Source: an uncultured Clostridia bacterium
Lineage (GTDB): Bacteria > Bacillota > Clostridia > Christensenellales > CAG-138
Direction: 5' to 3'
Assembly (NCBI GenBank): GCA_937915925.1
Contig: CALGGM010000044.1
Span: 1 to 21,229 of the forward strand
DNA: 21,229 nt
Shown piece by piece: positions 15,227-21,229 of this stretch. The translations under genes were made by a program, and so were the position numbers. A model generated the notes under the pieces. It was not told the origin of the DNA and made no database searches. It was given only the letters and a program-made list of their open reading frames with translations. Position 1 is the first letter of the stretch; every line of letters begins with the position of its first letter.

Positions 15227-16678
15227 ATGGAGTCTTACATTTCCCGCACGAGCGGAATCAAGATGAAGGACAAGATCGGCTACGCGTTCGGCGATCTCGC
15301 AAGCTGTCTGGTGTTCGGACTGACGCAGAGCGTGCTGAACAAGTTCTACACCGACGCGCTGGAGATCAGCGTGCTGAGCGTTATGATCATGACGATCGTC
15401 GCCCGCGTGTGGGACGCGATCAACGACCCGATCTGGGGCAGACTGATCGACGGCGCGCGCGTGTATCCGGACGGACGCTATCGCCATTGGCTCAGGATCT
15501 TCGCGCTGCCGGTCGCGGTCGCGACGGTACTGATGTTCCTGAACGTCAAGAGCTTTTCGATGACGTGGCGCACGGTCTGGATCTACTTCACCTATATCCT
15601 GTTCGGCATGCTCTACACCTGCATCAACATTCCGTACGGCTCGATGGCGCAGGTCATCACGTCGAGCGACAAGGAGCGCTCCTCGCTGTCCGTGTTCCGT
15701 TCGATCGGCTCCACGTTCGGCGCGATGCCCGCAATGCTTCTGGCGTCGTTTTGCTATGTGAAGGCGCTGGACGCAAACGGCAACGAGATCCTCGACGAAG
15801 CGGGCAAGGCGATGAAGGTCATGAGCCCGACGATCACGCTGATCGGCGCCGTCATCATCGCGGTGCTCGCGGTCGTGTTCTACTTCCTCTGCTACGGTTG
15901 GAGCAAGGAGCGCGTCGTTTCGCATCCGGCGGCGAGAGAGAAGGGACAGACCAAGAAGATCATTCTGACGCTCTTAAAGAGCCGTCCGTTCATGGCGGTG
16001 TCCGTTGCGTCCATGCTGTTCCTTGCGGCGCAGATGTTCGGACAGGGCTACAATACCTATCTGTTCGATAAGTTCTTCAATAAGCAGGGTCTTACCATGC
16101 TGCCGACCGTGTTCCAGTATCTGCCGGTTGCGGTCATCATGTTCTTCGCGACGAAGATGGGAAACCGTTTCGGGCGCCGCGAGGTCTGCTCCTACGGCGT
16201 GCTTGCCGCCGCGGTGTTCTACCTGATCCTGTTTGTGCTCGCGCTGTTCAAGATCGCGAACGTCTGGCTGTACCTCGCCGCGAACTTTGTCGCCGGCGTC
16301 GGCACGGCGTTCATCTTCCTGCTGATCTGGGCGCTTGCGTCGGATGCGATCGACTACAACAAGGTCGCCTACGGCATCAACGACGACGCGACCAGCTACG
16401 CGTTCTATTCCTTCATGCGCAAGCTCGGTCAGACCGTCGCGACGGTGCTGATCAACGTCCCGCTGCTGATCATCGGCTACGAGGGCAGCAAGCTGAAGAC
16501 CGAAAGTCTCGGTCAGCCGGAGCTGTGGACCATGTACAACTACTCGGTCATGATCCCCGCGGTGCTGTTCCTGCTCGTGTTCCTCATCCTGCGGTTCGTC
16601 TATCCGCTCTCCAAGCAGCGCATCGACGCGCTCCAGGTCGAGAAGGAAGCATTCCTTCGCGAACAGGAAGAAAATTAA
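15227..16678 (+). CDS. GPH-family sugar:cation symporter
   Basis: A 483-residue major-facilitator protein with about twelve membrane segments, of the glycoside-pentoside-hexuronide (GPH, MelB-like) family. Family marks are DKIGYAFGDLAS near the N-terminus, the acidic helix ARVWDAINDPIWGRLID around residues 60-76 (cation and sugar site), and NIPYGSMAQVITSSDKERSSLS in the mid-region. It probably imports a glycoside or sugar with Na+ or H+. It follows the GH31 gene by 18 bp with a GGAGGG ribosome binding site, so the two should be one operon. E. coli YihO and YihP beside YihQ are also GPH members, which strengthens the parallel. Substrate not determinable from sequence. It ends at a strong shared terminator. 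Confidence 0.9.
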   Translation: MESYISRTSGIKMKDKIGYAFGDLASCLVFGLTQSVLNKFYTDALEISVLSVMIMTIVARVWDAINDPIWGRLIDGARVYPDGRYRHWLRIFALPVAVATVLMFLNVKSFSMTWRTVWIYFTYILFGMLYTCINIPYGSMAQVITSSDKERSSLSVFRSIGSTFGAMPAMLLASFCYVKALDANGNEILDEAGKAMKVMSPTITLIGAVIIAVLAVVFYFLCYGWSKERVVSHPAAREKGQTKKIILTLLKSRPFMAVSVASMLFLAAQMFGQGYNTYLFDKFFNKQGLTMLPTVFQYLPVAVIMFFATKMGNRFGRREVCSYGVLAAAVFYLILFVLALFKIANVWLYLAANFVAGVGTAFIFLLIWALASDAIDYNKVAYGINDDATSYAFYSFMRKLGQTVATVLINVPLLIIGYEGSKLKTESLGQPELWTMYNYSVMIPAVLFLLVFLILRFVYPLSKQRIDALQVEKEAFLREQEEN

Positions 16679-16690
16679 CGCTGACAACGC

Positions 16691-16724
16691 AAAAGGAACC
16701 GATCAGGCGACCGGTTCCTTTTTT
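16691..16724. terminator. Bidirectional intrinsic terminator between convergent genes
   Basis: AAAAGGAACCG (16691-16701) pairs with CGGTTCCTTTT (16712-16722), an 11-bp stem with a 10-nt loop, followed on the plus strand by a T run to 16724. On the minus strand the stem is followed by four U at its base. It lies 12 bp after the symporter stop and 7 bp beyond the phosphorylase stop, so it can serve both converging operons. Confidence 0.88.
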
Positions 16725-16731
16725 GATGCGT

Positions 16732-17481
16732 TCAGATCCGCTTTGCGATCTCAAGCGCGATGTCGAGCTTGTCGAGGTCGTGGTTTGCGGAATGCAGACC
16801 GTCGTTTTCATAGACGGGCGCGTCCAAGACGTCGCCGGTCACGAGAAAATCATACAGTTCAAAGCCATGGAAATCGCAGACCGCCTGCACGCCGGAAAGC
16901 TCCATCTCGACCGCGATACAGCCCTCTTTTTGCCGCGCCGCGACCTGATCCTTTGTTTCGCGGTAGAACGCGTCGGTGGTCCACACGCGTCCCTTGACAT
17001 AAGGCAAACGCAGCGCGTCAAAGATCGCCGCCACATTGTCCGCCTTGCCGATCTGGATATAGTCCGCGGGCGGGGCATAGTGATAGGACATGCCCTCGTC
17101 GCGGTACGCCTCGGTGGGAATGACATACTTTCCCGTCGTCGCCGCACGGTTCAAGCTGCCCGCCGAGCCGAACAGGATGAACTGCGTCGCGCCGGTGATC
17201 CAGTTCAGTTCGATCACATCGGTGCCTGCACACGTCGCGCCGACGCTCGTCATAAAGAATACGATCGGCTTGCCGTCAAGATCGAACAGATAGATCGGAC
17301 GGTTGCCGTTGACGGAGCGGATCTCGCCGATCTCGCGCAGGGCATATCTTGCCTGCATTTCCTTTACGATCACATGCGAAAAGGTCAGGATGCAGACGTC
17401 TGCAAGGTGCCGCTTGGAACCGATGAACGATTCCGGCGTCATCAACGGTTCCGATTTGCAGTCAAACGAATCCGTAATCAT
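16732..17481 (-). CDS. Nucleoside phosphorylase family (PNP/UDP type) protein
   Basis: This 249-residue protein belongs to the purine/uridine phosphorylase superfamily, which cleaves N-ribosidic bonds with phosphate. Visible motifs are the phosphate-loop region FGSAGSLN (about 105-112), EAYRDEGMSYHY (about 125-136) and the ribose-contact VEMELSG (about 191-197), followed by a TGDVLD segment where many members have a catalytic aspartate. No signal peptide. It follows the isomerase gene directly. A TTG at 17487 would overlap the isomerase stop as TTGA, while the ATG at 17481 begins 2 nt after it; neither has a clear ribosome binding site, so translation is probably coupled. A nucleoside-type substrate in the same operon as a sugar isomerase hints at pentose use, but the true substrate could be another glycoside phosphate. 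Confidence 0.82.
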   Translation of the reverse strand: MITDSFDCKSEPLMTPESFIGSKRHLADVCILTFSHVIVKEMQARYALREIGEIRSVNGNRPIYLFDLDGKPIVFFMTSVGATCAGTDVIELNWITGATQFILFGSAGSLNRAATTGKYVIPTEAYRDEGMSYHYAPPADYIQIGKADNVAAIFDALRLPYVKGRVWTTDAFYRETKDQVAARQKEGCIAVEMELSGVQAVCDFHGFELYDFLVTGDVLDAPVYENDGLHSANHDLDKLDIALEIAKRI

Positions 17482-17483
17482 TT

Positions 17484-18824
17484 TCAATACCGGTATACGG
17501 GGAACCCGTAAAACGCCGCAAGCGCTTCGAGCGTCTTTGCGTGACGCCCCCGGATCACGACGAAGTGCGGCTCAAAGCCGTCCTGCACGCTGTCTTCAAC
17601 GATCTCGCGGGCGGGGCTGTCGGTTTTGATCACGATGCTCGTGCCGGTAAACTGCTTCGGCTTGTCGAGCGCCGTGCCCTCGGTGAGGAAGAAGCGGAAC
17701 GAGCCGTCCGGCTCACGACCGATGCGGAAGATCGTCGCGCCGTCAAACGCTTCACAGCCGAAGTCCATGGCGGGACCGATCTTGCGGTTCGGGTGTACGC
17801 CGATCGTTGCGCCGGTGTCCTTGCGCGCCATGGAGCACGCCGCCGCGCCGCAGTGCCAGAACGTGATCGTGTTTTCGCCTTCGTTAAGTGAGACCGGATC
17901 GCCGAAAAAGACGGGGGAGCCGGACAGCCGCATGCCGACCCACATGGACAGCGCGCCGTAAATGTCCGCTTCGCAGGCGCTTGCTACGCCGTCGTCATTG
18001 AGCATCGACAGCACGGTACAAACCGGCGTTCCGAACGCGGTGAAAAAGTCCGGCCAGCAGCGCGACGCCAAAGCGCCGACGCCGTTTTCTTCGATCCATT
18101 CGCTGTACGCCTTATAGAGCCTTGCGTGGTCGAGCCGATTCTTCTCCGGCGTACAGTCGAGCCCGCAGGTCGCGCACGCGGTCTTTTCGAGATACGGCGC
18201 GCATTCTTCGTCGGAGAAACTTTTTGCGCGGTCGATGAGCTCGCGCGCTTCGATCGAAACGAGCTCCGCGCCGAAGGTGTTCGTCATCTCGGCGTCGAGC
18301 GCTCTGCCGAAGCCGAAGCCCTGCGGGGTGTGTCCGATCGCCGCGACCTTGAGATCACGCATGGCATGCTTCACGGACGCCGCCGAGATCGCCGCGTTCA
18401 GCTCTTCCTTGATCCGCGCTTCCTCCGGCGCGCCGAACACATAGACGAACGGGCGGTCATGGAACGCGCGCATGGCGTTTGCCGCGGAGTACGCGCCGGT
18501 AAGCGAGTTCAGCCGCAATCTGCCGCCGTCGATGACCGGCTCTCTGAGCGTCCACAAAACGATCGGGCAGTCGAAGCGGCGAAGCACCTCGGACATGTAC
18601 GCCGCGTTTGCGAACGTCAGATTCTGGAACACGATAAGATCCGGAGCGAGCGGATCAAGATACGCACGCAAAGCGTCGACCGACAGCAGCTTTTCCTGCG
18701 GGCAGACAAAGCGCGCGTCAAGCGAACGGAGCGTGCTGCACGAGCGGACGAACGCGTCCTCGGCGCTTTCCATATGAAACGTGCCGACGCCGACCGGAAC
18801 GTAAACGGGGGTGAATTCCTTCAT
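17484..18824 (-). CDS. L-fucose/L-arabinose isomerase-like protein
   Basis: A 446-residue protein resembling the L-fucose isomerase superfamily, whose members interconvert aldoses and ketoses with a divalent metal. Likely metal ligands in the C-terminal half are E285 (ACEADIYGALSMW), D309 (FFGDP) and H324 (TFWHCG). The N-terminal half is Rossmann-like. An unusual cysteine group, C208, C217, C220 and C224 (CATCGLDC), could bind metal. The frame is open to 18863, but the ATG at 18824 has AAGGAG about 8 nt upstream and begins the recognisable protein. It has its own promoter and an operator-like site shared with the divergent transketolase operon. I infer an aldose-ketose isomerase feeding the transketolase; the sugar is unknown, and the distant similarity allows other activities. 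Confidence 0.78.
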   Translation of the reverse strand: MKEFTPVYVPVGVGTFHMESAEDAFVRSCSTLRSLDARFVCPQEKLLSVDALRAYLDPLAPDLIVFQNLTFANAAYMSEVLRRFDCPIVLWTLREPVIDGGRLRLNSLTGAYSAANAMRAFHDRPFVYVFGAPEEARIKEELNAAISAASVKHAMRDLKVAAIGHTPQGFGFGRALDAEMTNTFGAELVSIEARELIDRAKSFSDEECAPYLEKTACATCGLDCTPEKNRLDHARLYKAYSEWIEENGVGALASRCWPDFFTAFGTPVCTVLSMLNDDGVASACEADIYGALSMWVGMRLSGSPVFFGDPVSLNEGENTITFWHCGAAACSMARKDTGATIGVHPNRKIGPAMDFGCEAFDGATIFRIGREPDGSFRFFLTEGTALDKPKQFTGTSIVIKTDSPAREIVEDSVQDGFEPHFVVIRGRHAKTLEALAAFYGFPVYRY

Positions 18825-18842
18825 GGATCGTTCTCCTTTGAA

Positions 18843-18863
18843 TTGATTCAATCTTTTAACCAA
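18843..18863 (-). promoter_or_regulatory. Operator-like motif TTGGTT-N9-AATCAA, isomerase side
   Basis: Read on the reverse strand, TTGGTT (18863-18858), 9 bp and AATCAA (18848-18843) form an imperfect inverted repeat starting at the end of the -10 box. The same motif and spacing recur after the divergent promoter at 18936-18956. Its position over the transcription start suggests repressor binding. Confidence 0.6.
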
Positions 18864-18891
18864 TCATAATCCAAAGACGGTTGAAAGTCAA
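18863..18891 (-). promoter_or_regulatory. Promoter of the isomerase-phosphorylase operon
   Basis: On the reverse strand, -35 TTGACT (18891-18886), a 17-bp spacer and -10 TATGAT (18868-18863). It lies back to back with the transketolase promoter, with 11 bp between the two -35 boxes. Confidence 0.8.
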
Positions 18892-18902
18892 TGCTTTTTC
18901 CC

Positions 18903-18931
18903 TTGACAACGACCGTACGTAAAGATAAAAT
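18903..18931 (+). promoter_or_regulatory. Promoter of the transketolase operon
   Basis: A perfect -35 TTGACA (18903-18908), a 17-bp spacer and -10 TAAAAT (18926-18931). It drives the split transketolase and possibly the RpiB homologue. Confidence 0.85.
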
Positions 18932-18935
18932 ACAT

Positions 18936-18956
18936 TTGGTTAACAAAATTAATTAA
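18936..18956 (+). promoter_or_regulatory. Operator-like motif TTGGTT-N9-AATTAA, transketolase side
   Basis: TTGGTT (18936-18941), 9 bp and AATTAA (18951-18956) lie just downstream of the -10 box. It can also be read as TTnnTTAA-N5-TTAAnnAA, a near palindrome. It matches the copy at 18843-18863 in both half-sites (one base differs) and spacing. Confidence 0.6.
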
Positions 18957-18975
18957 ATAGAAGGAGAACAGGAAT

Positions 18976-19803
18976 TTGGAACAGAATTTACGGGAGATCG
19001 CAAAGGATATCCGCTGCGACGTATTAACCTGCATCGGACACCTCGGCGTCGGGCACATCGGCGGCTGCCTTTCGGTCGTCGAGCTATTGACGGTACTGTA
19101 TTTTGAAGCAATGAACATCGACCCGAACGAGCCGAAAAAGGCGGGACGCGACCGCTTCATCTGCTCGAAGGGACACGCGGGTCCCGCGGTGTACGCGACG
19201 CTTGCTAACCGCGGATATTTCGATAAGAAGGAGCTTTTGACGCTGAACCGCGGCGGCACGAATCTGCCGAGCCATTGCGACATGAACCGCACCGTCGGGA
19301 TCGACATGACGACGGGGTCCCTCGGTCAGGGCTTTTCCTGCGCGGTCGGCGTTGCTTTGGGCAGCAAGCTTGAAGGTGACGGCGCGACGATCTATGCGTT
19401 GATCGGCGACGGCGAAACGCAGGAGGGACAGATCTGGGAAGCGGCAATGTTCGCGGCAAGCAAAAAGCTTGACAACCTGATCGCCTTTACCGACTACAAC
19501 AAGCTGCAGATCGACGGGACGGTCGAGGAAGTCAACGGCATTGCGCCTTTGGACGAAAAATGGAGAGCATTCGGCTGGAACGTGATCGACGTCGAGGACG
19601 GCAACGACATCGACGAGGTAAGCGCTGCGGTACAGCACGCAAAGCTCGGCATCGGTTCCGGTAAGCCCACGATGGTGATCCTGAACACCAAGAAGGGCTG
19701 CGGCGTCAAATGGATCGAGGAGCTCGGCGCGGGCAACCACAACACGAACATCACGGCGGAGCAGGCGGAAGCCGCCGTCCGTGAACTCAGAGGGGAGGCA
19801 TGA
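18976..19803 (+). CDS. Transketolase, N-terminal (TPP-binding) subunit
   Basis: The N-terminal half of a split transketolase, 275 residues. It binds the diphosphate of thiamine diphosphate: GDGETQEG (144-151) begins the GDG-x(n)-N motif, ending at N175 in TDYNKLQ, and GHLGVGHIGG (21-30) and KGHAGP (65-70) supply the usual histidines. The start is TTG (18976), with AAGGAG 9 nt upstream and no better ATG; the TTG may lower expression. It is followed by its partner with almost no gap. Split transketolases occur in many Clostridia for the pentose phosphate pathway, and a similar two-subunit enzyme (SqwGH) works in sulfo-transketolase sulfoglycolysis. Which donor and acceptor this one uses cannot be told from the motif. 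Confidence 0.93.
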   Translation: MEQNLREIAKDIRCDVLTCIGHLGVGHIGGCLSVVELLTVLYFEAMNIDPNEPKKAGRDRFICSKGHAGPAVYATLANRGYFDKKELLTLNRGGTNLPSHCDMNRTVGIDMTTGSLGQGFSCAVGVALGSKLEGDGATIYALIGDGETQEGQIWEAAMFAASKKLDNLIAFTDYNKLQIDGTVEEVNGIAPLDEKWRAFGWNVIDVEDGNDIDEVSAAVQHAKLGIGSGKPTMVILNTKKGCGVKWIEELGAGNHNTNITAEQAEAAVRELRGEA

Positions 19804-19805
19804 CC

Positions 19806-20732
19806 ATGGAAATGCGAGCGATTTATGCGGAGTGTCTCAAAAAACTGATGGAAGCCGATCGGCACGTCGTGCTGTTGGATGCGGACCTTGCGAAGGCGAG
19901 CGGCACGCTTGGGCTTCGCGAGCAGTTCGAGGGAACGCAGATCTTTGACTGCGGCATCGCGGAACAAAACATGGCGTCGATCGCGGCGGGCTTATCGAGC
20001 TACGGGTTCAAGCCGTGGATCGAGAGCTTCACGCCGTTTGCGTCGCGCCGCATCTGCGATCAGATCGCGATCTCGATCGCGTACGCAAAGCAGAACGTGA
20101 AGATCGTCGGCACCGATCCGGGCATCTCGGCGGAGCTGAACGGCGGCACGCACATGAGCATGGAGGATATCGGCGTGCTGCGCTCGATCCCGAATCTCGT
20201 GATCTTTGAGCCGGTCGACGGCGTGCAGCTTCGTGCCGCCATGCCGGTGCTGAACGACTATTACGGCGCGGTCTACGTGCGCCTGTTCCGAAAGGAGCTC
20301 CCGGACGTGTTCCCGAAGGATTACAAGTTCGACCTGTTCAAAGCGGACACGCTCAAAACGGGCACGGATCTTTCGATCTTCGTTTCCGGCATGCTGACAA
20401 AGGATGCGCTGGATGCGGCGGACGCGCTCGAAAAAGAGGGCATCTCCTGCGAGGTCGTCAACGTGCATACCATCAAGCCGATCGACCGCGAAACGGTGAT
20501 CGCGTCCGCAAGGAAGACGGGCGCCGTGCTGACGGTGGAAAACCACAACGTGATCGGCGGGCTCCGCTCCGCGGTGCTCGAAGCGCTTGCGGAGGAAAAG
20601 ATTCCGGTAAAAGCGGTCGGCGTTCAGGATCGCTTCGGCGAGGTCGGCAAGCTCCCATATCTAAAGGAGACCATGGGACTGACCAAGGAAAACATCATCA
20701 GGACCGCAAAGGAAGCGGTCGTGCTGAAATAA
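19806..20732 (+). CDS. Transketolase, C-terminal (PYR and C-terminal domain) subunit
   Basis: The partner subunit, 308 residues, completes the active site. The catalytic glutamate that activates thiamine diphosphate is E53 in CGIAEQNM. GGTHMSMEDIGVLR and VYVRLFRK follow at the places where transketolases hold substrate-contact residues, and the last 120 residues form the C-terminal transketolase domain (VVNVHTIKPID, VENHNVIGGLRS). ATG 19806 has AGGGGAGG 7 nt upstream; the ATG at 19800 overlaps the previous stop (ATGA) but sits only 1 nt from the same site, so I prefer 19806. Coupled translation should give equal amounts of the two subunits. Confidence 0.92.
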   Translation: MEMRAIYAECLKKLMEADRHVVLLDADLAKASGTLGLREQFEGTQIFDCGIAEQNMASIAAGLSSYGFKPWIESFTPFASRRICDQIAISIAYAKQNVKIVGTDPGISAELNGGTHMSMEDIGVLRSIPNLVIFEPVDGVQLRAAMPVLNDYYGAVYVRLFRKELPDVFPKDYKFDLFKADTLKTGTDLSIFVSGMLTKDALDAADALEKEGISCEVVNVHTIKPIDRETVIASARKTGAVLTVENHNVIGGLRSAVLEALAEEKIPVKAVGVQDRFGEVGKLPYLKETMGLTKENIIRTAKEAVVLK

Positions 20733-20748
20733 GAGAAAGAAGAAATCC

Positions 20749-20826
20749 CCTCATCATCGCTTTGCGAAACCCAAAAGCCTTCCCCTTGATGGGGAAGGTG
20801 TCACGACGAAGGCGTGACGGATGAGG
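20749..20826. repeat. Intergenic palindromic repeat element
   Basis: The gap between the transketolase and RpiB genes holds a nested inverted repeat. CCTCATC (20749-20755) pairs with GATGAGG (20820-20826). Inside are CCTTCCCC/GGGGAAGG (20778-20785 and 20791-20798, 5-nt loop) and GTCACG/CGTGAC (20800-20805 and 20813-20818). From memory, similar CCTTCCCC...GGATGAGG units are scattered through Clostridia genomes, so this is probably a non-coding dispersed repeat. It could also act as an mRNA stability or partial termination hairpin before rpiB. No gene is seen here. Confidence 0.7.
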
Positions 20827-20891
20827 TGAAGGTCAAACTTTCTTCCGCACAGAATACTGAAAAGATCAAATACTTTTAGGAGGAGAATCAA

Positions 20892-21229
20892 ATGAAACTT
20901 GCAATCGGAAGCGACAAATCCGGCTTTGCCGTGAAGGAAGCGGTCAAGGCATACCTGATCGGCGCGGGCGTCGAGGTCGACGATCTCGGCACCGTGGACC
21001 TTTCTGACGTGCATCCCTACTATCGCGTGGCGAGCGACGTTGCGCCGCTCGTGCAGAACGGGACCTATGAAAAGGCGGTTCTGATCTGCGGCACCGGCGC
21101 GGGCATGTGCGTCGTGTCCAATAAGTTCAAGGGCGTCCATGCCGTTGCGTGCGAGGGCGTGTATTCGGCGAAGATGGCGCGCGCGATCAACAACGCGAAC
21201 GTGCTGTGCATGGGCGGCTGGATCGTCGG
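20892..21229 (+). CDS. RpiB/LacAB-family sugar isomerase, 3' end outside window
   Basis: About 112 codons of an RpiB-type isomerase (family length about 145). The fold signature is clear: MKLAIGSDKSGF at the start, ICGTGAGM with the catalytic cysteine C66 and T68, and a YSAKMAR helix. Several residues usual in ribose-5-phosphate isomerase B are replaced by my alignment to E. coli RpiB: H10 by K9, H99 by I99, and the R of the GSR/GGR turn by W110. It may therefore use a substrate other than ribose 5-phosphate. An AGGAGGAG site lies 7 nt upstream of the ATG. It is 159 bp after the transketolase, so cotranscription is likely but not certain. SqwI, an RpiB homologue in the sulfo-transketolase pathway, is one candidate identity. 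Confidence 0.85.
   Translation, partial: MKLAIGSDKSGFAVKEAVKAYLIGAGVEVDDLGTVDLSDVHPYYRVASDVAPLVQNGTYEKAVLICGTGAGMCVVSNKFKGVHAVACEGVYSAKMARAINNANVLCMGGWIV

Noticed and set aside
13229..15925. Very long open frame (898 codons) on the minus strand
   Set aside because: It lies antisense to the GH31 and symporter genes, has Arg/His/Val-rich shadow composition, no ribosome binding site and no family resemblance; it is a by-product of GC-rich codon use.

Overview
The window looks like chromosomal DNA of an anaerobic, high-GC Firmicute of the class Clostridia, probably a gut or sludge fermenter. The evidence is a near-complete lysine-to-butyrate fermentation gene set, strong AGGAGG-type ribosome binding sites, TTGACA/TATAAT promoters, intrinsic terminators and a lysine riboswitch. 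I cannot name the species. No rRNA, tRNA, CRISPR array, phage gene or transposase was seen.

Left third (1-9692, all minus strand). Transcription runs right to left through two adjacent units. The upstream unit is polysaccharide deacetylase, a Cys-rich repeat lipoprotein, kamB and kamC (the last two are the predicted reactivation factors of lysine 5,6-aminomutase). The downstream unit is kal, kce, kdd, kamA and kamD, and it continues past the left edge, where kamE is expected. Between kamC and kal lie a near-consensus promoter, whose -35 box contains the kamC stop codon, and a leader that folds as a lysine riboswitch followed by an intrinsic terminator. Together the enzymes convert L-lysine to L-beta-lysine (KamA), to 3,5-diaminohexanoate (KamD with KamE), to 3-keto-5-aminohexanoate (Kdd), to 3-aminobutyryl-CoA plus acetoacetate (Kce), and to crotonyl-CoA (Kal).

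Middle (9811-13137, plus strand). A promoter drives a two-gene unit: a three-part membrane fusion (VTT/DedA-like domain, PlsC-type acyltransferase, zinc ribbon), then an overlapping YfcC/DcuC-type carrier. The terminator after this unit contains the -35 box of the next promoter.

Right (13167 to the end). This region looks like a carbohydrate locus in two regulatory parts. Part one is a cytoplasmic GH31 glycosidase closely resembling sulfoquinovosidase YihQ, followed by a GPH-family sugar:cation symporter (plus strand). Part two is a divergent pair of operons sharing one operator-like motif: to the left an L-fucose-isomerase-like protein and a nucleoside-phosphorylase-family protein; to the right a split transketolase and an RpiB-type isomerase cut by the window edge. 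YihQ-like glycosidase, GPH importer, aldose-ketose isomerase, two-subunit transketolase and RpiB homologue is the same set of parts as the sulfo-transketolase route for sulfoquinovose. However, the glycosidase has Q and F where YihQ has its sulfonate-binding R and Y, and the RpiB homologue lacks several usual residues. The substrate may therefore be a different, possibly undescribed, sugar. This is the most promising lead for a new system; the lysine riboswitch on a lysine-degradation operon is the best-supported regulatory finding.
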